This document shows, piece after piece, positions 53,491 through 64,000 of a DNA stretch of 64,000 nt. Source of the DNA: Clytia hemisphaerica (lineage: Eukaryota; Cnidaria; Hydrozoa; Leptothecata; Clytiidae); the NCBI GenBank assembly GCA_902728285.1, contig CACVBU010000855.1, forward strand, positions 58,207 through 122,206, read 5' to 3'. The notes beneath the pieces are model-generated. The model was not told the origin of the DNA. It ran no database searches and saw only the letters and a list, made by a program, of their open reading frames with translations. A program made the position numbers and the translations under genes. Each line of letters starts with the position of its first letter. Within the stretch, counting starts at the first letter, position 1.

Positions 53491-53871
53491 AATTTATTTT
53501 CAGATATAAGCTCCTTATAACTTTGTCAGAGATAACACGTCATCTTTCTTTAATGAATATTTCGGCCAACTGGCTTTTTTCAAAATAAAGCATTTAGCTC
53601 ATTATAATGGAGGCTTCATAACTCGAATTTTTCCGAATAATTAGTACAACTTTTCTGGTACCTTCAGTTAACAATGCCTGTTCAAGTTATGGAGACGCCG
53701 CTATCATTTGCTAGAATTTGATCAAATCTTTGTGTAGGGTATCTTTTAGAAACAGAATTTTCTGAAAACTTTGGGATTTTAGTCCCATGTATTGTCCATT
53801 TTTCGATCCTCAGCGATACTTTGACATCAATTATTGCCAAGGATAGTATAGCCCGACATGCGAATTGTGCT

Positions 53872-54020
53872 AAAGGTCGGTCTCCACTTTCGCGCGAAAT
53901 GGGCGACAGCTTTTATCTTAACCTTTTGCCTGGAGAAAAGATTACGTCATGATAAAGTTTCGCGCAAACAAAAAATGTTCTAAAAGAAGTTCTACTTTTT
54001 TCATTGGTTACGTCAATTTG
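53872..54020. repeat. Partial GGTCTCCACTTTCGCGCG MITE
   Basis: AAAGGTCGGTCTCCACTTTCG and the internal AAAAGATTACGTCATGATAA match the family; the right end is missing. The following 54020-56040 is AT-rich DNA with a TTCGAATT fragment (54490-54570) and repeats of GGTACCCC (54630-54720). No gene is seen. Confidence 0.55.
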
Positions 54021-56047
54021 GTGTTAGAAATTTCTATTTCATTTCGACCAGACCTTTTTTCAGAATTTCAGAAAATTTCAGAATAATTTTGAGAATCTAA
54101 AAAAAATACTTTTTTTACATACATATTTTGTTACATCTTTGTGATCCTCTTATTTTTAAGGATTAATTTATGGAGCGTATATTTTTTAAATTTTTGAATT
54201 TCTGAATAATTGTTTTTAATGAATTTAGTTTTAATTAATATATTGTTAATTTAATTTCGAAAAAGTTTTATGTGTATGTAACTTCTGCTCTTTATTAATT
54301 AGAAGTTTATTATAAAGAAAAAAAATTTATGAGGCTCAAAATGTAGCCCAAATCGTTGGGTGCGTAATGTACCTAATTTTCTCTTGTAGAGGTGGGCTCG
54401 AATTAGAACCTCTTGGTTATATAACATCAAAAGTTATTCTGTCTGTATCCAAGAATTGTCAAGAAAACCTTTATTCTAGAGATTGCAGTTAACTCTCGCT
54501 AACTCGAACTCAAACGGAGAATTTAATTTGTTCGAATTACAGAAAGATTCGAGTTGTAGAAAGTATTTGACACAAAGGTTTCTTCTTGACAGGGACTGAA
54601 AATTAGTCATAGCGTCCTCCATTGTTCAGGTATCCCCAAAACATTTAGGTACCCCCAATCATTTTGGTACCCCGAAAATTTTAGAATTCTAAAGCAGCCC
54701 CCAACTTAGAGTTACCCCCTTTTTTATTGTTAAAAATGCAATAAGGATTTTCTGCTCTTTTGACATTCCTGGGAAAATACTTCCATGGTGGCCAGCACTT
54801 CCCTTTCAACAAATTAAACGGTTTCACAAGGGTCATTTTTGTAAATATGTCGACAGTAGAAGAAAGGTTGAATTTTCAAATCTCAAGGTTGGATCCTCAA
54901 CTCCCTCAAATACATAAAATACCCCTTAGACGTTTTCTTTAACAAAATCATAAAATTTTTTGAACAAATCAGTCTTTTCAATCCCCTTGATTTTGAACAG
55001 AACCTCAATAACATTCTTCAACAGTTACTTTCTTTATAGTTGTGGTAAAGGAAGGCCCGACGGGGAAATCTTAGATTTTCAGTCAGTGCTTTAGATTGGC
55101 TGATAATTGATAATTTTACAACTACCTATTCTATCACCCAGTCCTGCCGATCTCATATATATAATTCCAGTGGCACTTAACGGGAAGGGTAAACCCCTTA
55201 AGGGCTCTGGATATACCCAATTTTTGTGAAAAATCAATTTCATCAGAATTTGAAGATAAAACCTTATGTTTTCGCTTCTTTGACATGTTTAAGAACAAAC
55301 TGCTTTTGAAAGATTGAATTTAAGTAATTACATCATGAATAATTAAGGAATATGTGTGACATGGACCTATATACTTTTCACAAAAAATCTAATCTCCTTG
55401 GGGAAATCATTCTTATTGTTTCAAACTTTTTTTAAGTTAATGACAAATCATTTCTTTATTCAGATTTTTTTGGAAAAATTTTCTATTTGGCTACATCCCA
55501 AGTTTAAGCTGTTTTCGTATGGAAATTTAGTGGAGAAAATTGCCAAAATTGAGGTTTTTTGGAAGATTTTAAAGGGAAGATACTTCCACAAAAATTTTCC
55601 GAAATTGTATTTTTAGATACTAAATTAAATAGATACATCACCTGAACCAAAAAAAAATCCAAAATGTTTGATTTTTACCGAGATTAGGGCTTTGAAAGGT
55701 GAAATACTCCTCTTCGAAAAACTCTTCGTTTTCTTCTTCATTTAATTTTTTCATTTCAATTTTTCGATTTTTAAATTCTAAAAAGGTAGGTTTAACAGGA
55801 CATATAAAAAAGGGTCAAAAATTTACATTAAGTTAATCTGAAGATATTGGTCAAAAACTGATTTTGACGTTATAAAATACATCGAAAAAACACGTCATAT
55901 GAGTAAGATTCAAATGACGTCATTATTGAAAAACGGCGACTTTTTATCCCTGGAAAGATCGAAATTTGGTCAAATTTGTCCCCCAATTAGCTAAAAAACT
56001 CGACCATATAAATACTAAGCACCCATTTTTTAAAAAGCCTTCAAGGC

Positions 56048-56232
56048 CTTGAAGGTGGGCGCGTACGGAAAAGCGGTTTGTCGGTTTCGGCCCCTTTTTT
56101 TGTCGGTTTATCGGTGAAGAGCTCGAAATATGTCGGTTTATCGGTGAAGGGAAAACATCACGGTGATTGAGCTGTTTTTGTTTGGTTTATCGGTTTTTGG
56201 AAGTCCCGTACGCCCCCCCCCCCCCCTTGAAG
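56048..56232. repeat. GTCGGTTTATCGGTGAAG repeat element
   Basis: GAAGGTGGGCGCGTACGG at the left and CCGTACGCCCCCCCCCCCC...TTGAAG at the right look like inverted ends. TCGGTTTATCGGTGAAG is repeated two to three times inside. Probable small MITE. Confidence 0.5.
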
Positions 56233-56648
56233 CTTGAAATTACCTGTGAAAGATAAAAAGATTTAATCGGAAGCTCGATCCAGTCTTTTTATAAGAAAAA
56301 GATTGAAACTTTGGGTAAGCGAGCTCAAAACATTCGAATTGAATAATCGAGAAAGACGTAAACAAACATGGTACCCACGTGCAGGTTAGAAAAAAAACTG
56401 GTTTGACTGTTCGTTTGGTTTTTAGTTTTTTATTATTTTTACGTCTGCATTTTGAGTTTTTACTGAGGTTTTACTGTACATTCATCGGAGTTTATTTTGT
56501 TTCCGTTTATATTTTCATACTCAGACATTTATTTTCAGAGTGCAAACCATTAAACTGTCATCTATAGTTGCGAGAATGGGCTCCCAGAAGTCTCCTGTAA
56601 CTCAACCATAAATAGAATAGAACTGGACCATCATCAGCAGCATGTGAC

Positions 56649-59600
56649 ATGGATGAAATCGATTTAAAGTGTGGAAGATGTAATTTGAAGTTCCACTGCC
56701 TAGCTGCTTTGAAAAAGCACAAGAGAAACTTTTGCTCTTACCTCTATAATAACAATAACAACAACCAGTCTCCAACTATTCCAAAACTATCAAAAGTAAA
56801 TATCTTTTTTTTAGAAGACCTTGCCCTTTATACCTGTCCTTTATTTAAATAAATGGACTTTTTTCACCTCTTCATTCAATTTTCACCTCTGAAAACCTGC
56901 ACAGGTCAGTTCATATCATGTTCTGGACTTTTTCAAGTTCAAATGGCCATGGTACAGTTTACTTAACTGGCTGCGTTGTTTGTTTGTTTGTTTGTCTGGG
57001 GATAGAAAAATTTGTTTTGTTCCCCCGGACAACATCTGTGCCCCGTATAGACCTTTTTTTAAAGAGGCAGCCATGTTGAATAATTATGTACTCCAGCATA
57101 AAAACAATGATACAGCCATGCATAATTACTTTAAAATATACATGATACAGTAATTATGCATGGCTGTATCATTGTTTTTATGCTGGAGTACATAATTATT
57201 CAACATGGCTGCCTCTTTAAAAAAAGGTCTATTGTCCGGGGCATTGGCAGGGTTGTGAATGTAGGCAGCTTGGCATTACGCGTAAGCCAAATCGCGTATT
57301 ACGAACAACCTCTAAATTGCTGAGTACAGGAGAAAAAAAATCGAAATTCAAAATGGCGGCCAAGCCCACGATGATAACTATCAAAAATCTTCGTTTTTCA
57401 TTCAGCTATTGCAGCTCAATAAATCAATGAAATAATTTGAAATAAAAAGTAAACAAACCTTGAACCTTTCATGAATCCAAATAAATAAAAGTATTCATCT
57501 AAAGTGAAGATTACATTTCAAAATAAAACGATTTCCAAACCAACCTAAAGTCAGTGTCTGCCAACTAAAAACTTCTCTGCGGGGTCACTGACAAGGAGTT
57601 ACGACTTCAGACTTTAAATTCCAATTCTTGTATAGGCTGCAACTACACTGCCAAATGATCAGTATTACAAAGACTTCCAAAGTTAAGAAAATGAGATTAT
57701 CTTATAGCACGGGGGTTCTGTTTTTAAAAACAAACTTCAAAATAAAATTGTTAATGAGCTTGTTACTTAAAATATCACTTACTAACATAATTTATTTATG
57801 AAATAACACCTCTTTCTTAAATAAATGGCCTCTTAAAGTCTTTTATGTTTGCCGCAAGAAGGAAGAAAAATTTAATTTGACCCCCGTTTTTTTTTCTCGT
57901 TTTCTAGCCATTTCCCGCGTGTTAGTGTAGACACAACTTTAATCGGGGGAAATGAAGCGTTTTCATTGGTCTATAATCACGGATGGTCACGTGACCAGAA
58001 TTTTTATCCAGGGAAATGCCGTGGCCGCAATGTTTTGCTTTAGTGAGATTGACCATTTTGTTGTTTAGATTTGAGCGGGCGAAATTTCTGTACAAACCAA
58101 AATATGGCTTCGTTGGAATACCGGTTGAAACACTTGTGTTGGGAAAAACTGTGTGAAATGATGCGCGAGTCATGGATGACGCTAGCAATCAATAAAAGAA
58201 ACCAATAAAAGATCAAAGACCAGACGATCTCAATTGAACAGAATCTACGATCGAACCAGTCAAACCAAATCGAGCGCAATAGACCGATTGAAATTCGACG
58301 AATTTCGATGTTCGATTGAGATTCGATTGCGTTCGATTTGGTTCGACTGGATCGTCTGTCGATTCCGTTTGATTGAGATTGTCTGGCAAAGAGAAAAGCC
58401 GTAAATGGGAAAGAATGGTTGTTCGCCAATCTTGGGGATTTGACATTACGCTAGCAGATTTCATGAGCTTTACTACTCCCTGGATTAGCAAACATGAAGA
58501 AATAAAAAAAAACTAAAAATTCACCCCTGGAAAATAAACACTCTTGAAAGCGACAAATATTTATGTTATCCAATCCAGTGATATTGATTGTTTTATTTTG
58601 TCTAAGGCGGCAATCACAAATATCTTCGTTTCCTGTTGCCCGACCGACTCTCAAAAATTGAATAGAATTGAGTCGGTGAGTCGGTAAATTTGTCTGACAT
58701 TTTCTGTCGATGAATGTTATTGCCAATTTTTTGCGTGCGATTTCTAGTGCATTCGCGGCATTTTGACTTATGTTTATCATTACATGCGCCATTTTGGGTC
58801 TGAGGTCACAGTGCTCAAAGGTCATAATTTGAAACCACCCATAACACACGGTTGTTTTGGCTGGCTGGCAGTTTTTTTCAAGAATACACTCCAAAAATGG
58901 ATGATGGATGATAAAAACCCGAAAATCTTTATGACCGACCGACCGACCAACAGACTCACTTTTTAGACCCAACAAGGACGCAAAATGAAGATATTTGTGA
59001 TTGCCGCCTAATCGAAAATTGCTTTGCAATTTTTAAAAAAGAACTTTCCTATCAAATGAAGGAAAGAGACTTTCATCTAATCAAAAAGGATTCTTAGAAA
59101 AATAACACTCCCATCAAATTCCAGCTTTTGTTTGAGAACTAAAGATAAGAAAAAAATCAACCCTTAGAATGAACGACTGAGACAAATAAAGTTATATGAC
59201 TGTTTGTCATCCAAGGTGCCAAAAAGCCATCAGCACCAAAATTTAGGGCAGGGCGTTAATAACTTTCATCATACCCGTCAATCTCATTGGTTGAAATTTT
59301 AAAAAACTTTCCGAAGGAGCGACTTACAGAAGCCACTGAAAAAAAGAGCCCAATTTCCTTTTTTATTGAAGATTTTGATACATTACATGGGGAATACTTC
59401 TGTCAATGTGTATTATGTGTCAACTATGTAAGCGTTGTATTTTGAAGTAGGAAAGAGAAAAGAGAAAAGAGCTAAATCTAGCCTTTAGCCTAATTGTCAG
59501 CTGTCAGGGCACAATTAAAGAATGAGCTTTTTTATATCAAAAACAAAACACACGGTTTTCCCCAAACTGCCAGGTACATAGCTATCCTCGAGCCATAGTG

Positions 59601-62600
59601 AGCTATCCAGAAACGTCTAGTTGTCATCAACCATCCTGTTGTTTTTTGCTTATTAACTGACATTTTATTGAGTCTAGAGCACGGGATATTAATTTTAAGG
59701 ACCAGAATAAACTATTTTATGAAATGGGAAGACCACGACTGCTATGTAATCCCTTGCTATTTAAACCAAGCTAAATAGCTTAGTAACCAAAACCTGAGTT
59801 TATTTTCCGAAAACAGCATGGACTTGACACTACAATTGGCTCTATGTAACAGTCTAGTTGAATTCTGAAAACAAAACTTTTTTTTTTAGTTATAAAAACA
59901 AACTTTTTTCATCTCCTTTTGAATGAAAAAATTAAAAGTTCAATTTTCAGATTTTCTTTTTTTATGTCATGATAATTGATGTTAGAAAAGGTTCAACATT
60001 TTCAACTTTTTAAGTTCCATTTTCAGCCATCTATTTTTTGGCTTTCCCAGGAATGAGAAAGGTCAGCTGTTCTGTTACCTAGGTTCGTAGGTTTCAATTT
60101 ATCTTTTTCTTGCTAACTTCTTCAAAACTCTTTCTGAAGACAGGATCTTTTTTTTGCATCACAACATAATGATTGTTAATTGTATTAACTCTTGTATATG
60201 AACATAAATTTTTTGCTCTAGAATAACTACATTTTCTAATCTGAAAACCTAAATTATTTTTCAGGATGCTGGCAAAATTGATCAATCCCAAATATTGAGC
60301 AACAAAAACCTTAAGGAAGAAGCATTTCAATTAGAAAAGGAAAGAAAAGGTGTTACAATGGTTTTAAGACTTCTGGTATTTTTAAGAAAGTTTTGGTACA
60401 AATTCCAAAAGAAATTGAATTTTTTGAAAAACAAGTAATTTCTTTACTCAAACTCCTTGCAAGATTTTAAAAACATATAGTTTAACAAAACTTACTTTAA
60501 GTTCCTCAGAATTTGAAATAAGCAGAAATAAGAACTTTTCTACTTTCCCTCAAGGGAACATCTCAGCTCATTAAAATTTACTGTTAAGTAGTTATTTTAA
60601 GCCATTCCATGTTTAATCCAAAGTGTCCTTGACTCTCTTTTTAGAATTGTTGAGCCAATTAAAATTGCTTGGGGGAGATATTAACCGCTTTGATAAGAAT
60701 GAAGTAAGACTTTTTCTCGCATTTCTTGGTTCTTCTTTATTATCATGAAATAAAATTGTCATTTGTTTTTTAATATTTTTTCTAGCTCTGACATCATTTT
60801 CTGATGCAAGTTTCTCTCATTTTGCTAAACTGTCTACTGTAAATTAGTCTGCAGCGGAGACAAAAAAGGCTTTTGATAGAATTCAAATTAGATCAGATTA
60901 GATAGTGGTTTTGTGCTCATACTGTGTAAGATGAGTAAAATATCGTCAAATAAAAAAAGTTCTAGAAATGAAGATGAATACTTTCTATTTGTTGTAGAAT
61001 TGTGCTATGATAAACATCTCCCGTATCATAAAACCTCCAATTTCAGCGAAAGTGTAGACCAGCCTTAATTTTCTTTTAAACGGGCACAAAAACACTATCT
61101 TTACATATTTCAACTTCTGTCGAGAGCTACAACCTTTTTGTCCTCTCATCTTTGAGATGAATAGCTCTTTGTCTTGCTTTCAATGTGCAGTGGTATCAAA
61201 TTATAGCTATTTGTTTACTTCAAGGAAGAGCTGCTTGTTTTATGAGAAATACAATATTTTTCTCGATTTTTAGCTATCTGGTAACAACGATGACCATGGA
61301 CACTTGTTTAAAGCAGGAAAAGTGTAAGTAAAAAATATCTGTCTTAAACCCTAACCTTTATAAACCCTGTGCTAGCAAAGCTATATCGGTCATCTCTGAT
61401 TAAGCTGCACGCATCTCCTTTGATATGTTTTGATTTGATATAGGGGATGCTAATCGTATAAAAATATATCAAAGGGGATGCCTGCAGCCTAGTCTTTGAT
61501 TTGAGTTATATGGAGATTAGTACCTTAATGTTAGCGTGGGTGAATTTTTGAAAAAATCAAATTTTAGGAGAATAGTTCTATTAATGTACCACTTTCAGAA
61601 CCTAATATCAAAGATTTTGTTTATTCAGAATCGAGAAACTGCCTCTACCTTAGGTCACTGGTCCCAAGTATGAGTGGGTCAATAGATTATCTACACGCTT
61701 TTTGGACCTACCTGGAGGTCCTATAAATTAACCTTTGTTCGTCCGTCCGTCCGTCCGTCCGTCCGTCCGTCCGTCCGTCCGTCCGTCCGTCCGTCTGTTA
61801 CCAGCTTTTCTCGAGATTTTATCATTAGTTTTTTCTGATTTTTTGCTTAAAGATGCGTATTAACAATGCCCAAAACATGGCCAAGTCCGATTTTTGAGAA
61901 AAAATTTTTCCGGCCGAAAATGCCGGAAATATGCCGGAAATCACCGTTTTTCTGGGTTTTCATTAGACTTTTTCCATATAATTGGTTGTTTTTTCATTCA
62001 AAAACATTATTAATAGCAATGCCCACCATCAAGCATGTTTCAATTTTCAATAAAATTGATTTTTAAAGCCGGAACTATTAAAAAATCACCGGAACAACCT
62101 ATTTTCGCCGGAAAGACAGTATTTCTTGAATTTCTCGAGTTGTACTTTATATTTTTTTACGAAATTTTGCACACTGATGCAAAATGACAATACCTAAAAT
62201 GTGACGGAGCCCGATTTTGGAAAAACATTCTTTTCCGACCGAAAATGCCGGAAATATGCCGGTAAAACCGATTTTTTTGACATTTTCTCGAATTTTCATC
62301 CTTAGTTTTTTCTGATTTTTTGCAGAAAGATGCGTATTCGCAATGCTCAAAACATGACAGAGTTCGATTTTTTGAGAAAATCTTTTTTCCGGCCGAAGAT
62401 GCATGCCGGAAATCGCCGTTTTTGCAGATTTTCATAGGGCTTTTTCCTAACATTTCTTTGTTTTTCTCAACAAAAAAAAACATCATTGATAGCAATTCCT
62501 ACCATCAATCATGATTCGATTGTCAATAAAACTGATTTTTTTTTCTCAAAGAAGAAAATGTCACGGTAGAGCGCGATGGTTTGAGTTTTCTAGAAACCTT

Positions 62601-63420
62601 ATTTATTAAGCTGTGTATTTTTCTGAAAGTGGATTGTTTTATAAAGAAAAGCGTTTATAATAATTTCTTTTAGCTTTTTCAATAATAGAGCTGATAATTT
62701 CTCCCAATAGACATGCTTTCATTAAATATTTTTTATTTTGTCCAGTTATGTCTTATGTGTTTCATTGTTTCAATGTTCATTGATTAGTTTTGATAACCAG
62801 GTAGGTCCATAAAAGTATCACTTGTTTTATAAGAATGATGTTTTCTCATTTCATCATGGATATTCTCAACTTTTTAGTCCTTAAATACTCTTAGGGCCTT
62901 CTTAGGTTAGGATCCAAATTCAAAAATTAAATTTAACATGAGATACACACATGAAGCATAAAATGGCATTTTAGTGAAAGTATTTAGCCTTACTTGGGGG
63001 TTAATTGGCAATTTACTGTTAAAAATGCTCTAATAATGGTATTCTTAGATTCTGTTGCCAAATTTCCATGATGGTGATATTTTCAGCATTTCTTAATTTT
63101 TGGCCAATTTTATTATGAATATTCTTAGAAAGCATATTCTTAATAACAAGTTAAGTATGTTCTTCTAGACTTTTATTACGTGTTAGTTTTTTAAGTCAGG
63201 GTGAAACTTAAGTATTGATTTTTTTAAATATAGAAAATTGCTAAAATAAACTATATATACATGATGTTTTTCAATTCTGTGTTTATTTATTATCAATTCC
63301 AGAATGCTTATTATTTTTTAACATTTCTTTTTTATTTTCTCCTCTCAGTCCGCAATATGCATGGGATGGACATGAAGATTTTGAAAATCAGAACCCTTCT
63401 CAACTATTGCAAGATCTCAG
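56649..63420 (+). CDS. Zinc-finger/coiled-coil gene, 5' part (possibly CCDC17-like)
   Basis: Five exons fit together in frame: 56649-56795, 60265-60349, 60645-60703, 61274-61323, 63349-63420, all with AG acceptors and GT donors. Exon 1 gives MDEIDLKCGRCNLKFHC...LKKHKRNFC, a compact finger of the form CxxC...H...C, then an Asn run. Exon 2 (NLKEEAFQLEKERK) and exon 3 (ELLSQLKLLGGDINRFDKNE) are charged and helix-like. Exons 4 and 5 give LSGNNDDHGHLFKAGKV and PQYAWDGHEDFENQNPSQLLQDLR. The combination of an N-terminal finger and later coiled coil recalls CCDC17 (coiled-coil domain 17), from memory only. Function unknown. The gene must continue past 63420, but I found no next exon before 64000; that stretch is repeat. 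Introns contain several MITEs and a GGACCTACC element. Confidence 0.55.
57049..57230. repeat. Perfect 82-bp inverted repeat (hairpin)
   Basis: Arms 57049-57130 and 57149-57230 are exact reverse complements around an 18-bp loop. Outer flanks TCCCCCGGACAA and TTGTCCGGGGC nearly extend it. Likely a young MITE. It lies in intron 1 of the zinc-finger gene and would form a long hairpin in the pre-mRNA. Confidence 0.9.
58220..58386. mobile_element. CCAGACGATCTCAATTGA palindromic MITE
   Basis: The 167-bp element folds on itself nearly end to end: CCAGACGATCTCAATTGA pairs with TTTGATTGAGATTGTCTGG, and CCAAATCGAGCGCAAT with ATTGCGTTCGATTTGG. Minus-strand open frames here are by-products of the palindrome. 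Confidence 0.75.
58603..59011. mobile_element. TAAGGCGGCAATCACAAATA MITE
   Basis: TAAGGCGGCAATCACAAATA on the left and TATTTGTGATTGCCGCCTTA-like TATTTGTGATTGCCGCCTA on the right are terminal inverted repeats. GACCGACC tracts lie inside both arms. A 192-codon minus-strand open frame crosses the whole element and has no known domain. Confidence 0.7.
59440..59580. repeat. Repeat shared with the F-box/PP2 unit
   Basis: AAGAGAAAAGAGCTAAATCT, TAGCCTAATTGTCAGC and ATCAAAAACAAAACACACGG match 6838-6950 and 13162-13265. Likewise 58155-58215 (GATGCGCGAGTCAT...CCAATAAAAGATCAAAG) matches 4339-4400. So parts of the 4.3-7 kb region of the F-box/PP2 unit are a dispersed repeat. Confidence 0.6.
61699..62810. 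mobile_element. GGACCTACC element with (GTCC)n tract, copy 3
   Basis: CTTTTTGGACCTACCTGGAG, then TCCTATAAATTAACC and a long (GTCC)n tract (61740-61796). The same CGGAAATATGCCGG modules as 24791-26398 follow. The right end is CCAGGTAGGTCCAT. Intact ends, no transposase. In intron 4 of the zinc-finger gene. Confidence 0.7.
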
Positions 63421-63491
63421 GTATGTTTGAGTATGAAATTGATGAATAGATGCAAGGTTATTTAATCGATGTACTGGCTAATGCTCTAATA

Positions 63492-64000
63492 TTTTTGGAC
63501 CTACCACGGAGGTCCTTTAAATTAACTGATGTTCGTTCGTTCGTTCGTTCGAACTGTTTCACTTGCTGCTCACTAGAACTTTTTGTTGCTTTTAGAAAAA
63601 GTTTTTTTTATATGTGAAACAGTCTTTTTAGTTTTAAAGATAAGTTTCACTTGACCCTCCACTGACCCCTTTCTCCCCTCCCTTTTCGTTCCTTCTCACC
63701 CCTCTTTTTTCGTTCCTTCTCATCTTTCCCTTTTCGTTCCTTCTCATCCCTCAGTTTTCATTACTTCTCATCCCTCCATTTTCGTTCCTTCTCATCCCTC
63801 TGTTTTCGTTCCTTCTCATCCTTCCCTTTTCGTTCCTTCTCACCCCTCCCTTTTCGTTCCTGCTCATCCCTCCCTTTTCGTTCCTTCTTATCACTCTGTT
63901 TTCGTCCCTTATCATTCCTCTGTTTTCGTTCCTTCTCATCATTTTCCTTTCGTTCCTTCTCATCCCTCCATTTTCGTTCCTTCTCATCCCTCCCTTTTCG
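63492..64000. mobile_element. GGACCTACC element, left part, with TTTTCGTTCCTTCTCAT array
   Basis: TTTTTGGACCTACCACGGAG and a (GTTC)n tract open a fourth family member, cut by the window end. From about 63655 a ~24-bp minisatellite (CCCTCCCTTTTCGTTCCTTC-type) runs to 64000. On the minus strand it reads as eight-residue repeats (MRRNENGG), which I do not take as a gene. Confidence 0.65.

Noticed and set aside
58451-59029. 192-codon minus-strand ORF
   Set aside because: It spans exactly the TAAGGCGGCAATCACAAATA MITE and has no known domain.

Overview
The window looks like nuclear DNA from an AT-rich, repeat-dense invertebrate animal genome. The genes are split by GT-AG introns, and the encoded families are metazoan: SLC17-type major facilitator transporters, a secreted fibrinogen-related protein and a zinc-finger/coiled-coil protein. 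Introns and spacers are packed with short non-autonomous inverted-repeat elements and minisatellites. I cannot name the phylum. All supported genes read on the + strand.

Region 1 (1-3408) is repeats only, ending in a 1.18-kb element with terminal inverted repeats. Region 2 (3330-16570) is an F-box/PP2 locus. A unit of about 6.32 kb is present twice in direct tandem (3330-9650 and 9651-15973). Each unit holds one intronless 287-aa gene with an N-terminal F-box and a C-terminal domain like plant phloem protein 2 (Nictaba-like lectins), plus an orphan exon resembling the NEDD8-conjugating E2 UBC12. A third, diverged gene (16001-16570) keeps the PP2 domain but has lost the F-box precisely and in frame. 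Region 3 (16600-20300) is a cluster of inverted-repeat elements.

Region 4 (20341-53074) holds two tandem SLC17-like transporter genes. Gene A (12 coding exons, 498 aa) and gene B (11 coding exons, 497 aa) were assembled here exon by exon; every junction keeps frame. Gene B has two unusual arrays derived from its own exon/intron junctions. One is a ~160-bp minisatellite in intron 6 whose 17 copies each carry the end of exon 6 and its 5' splice site. The other is a 77-bp array after the stop codon, built from the exon 10 donor region and followed by a dead copy of the last exon's tail. A single-exon gene for a secreted fibrinogen-domain protein (50608-51534) lies inside the last intron of gene B.

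Region 5 (53500-64000) is mostly repeats and contains the 5' part of a gene (exons from 56649 to 63420, running off the window) with an N-terminal CxxC...H...C finger and charged coiled-coil-like exons, possibly CCDC17-like.

The most unusual items are the plant-type F-box/PP2 pair with its F-box-less relative, and the splice-donor minisatellite. No tRNA, rRNA or CRISPR array was found; one tRNA-derived SINE head is present.
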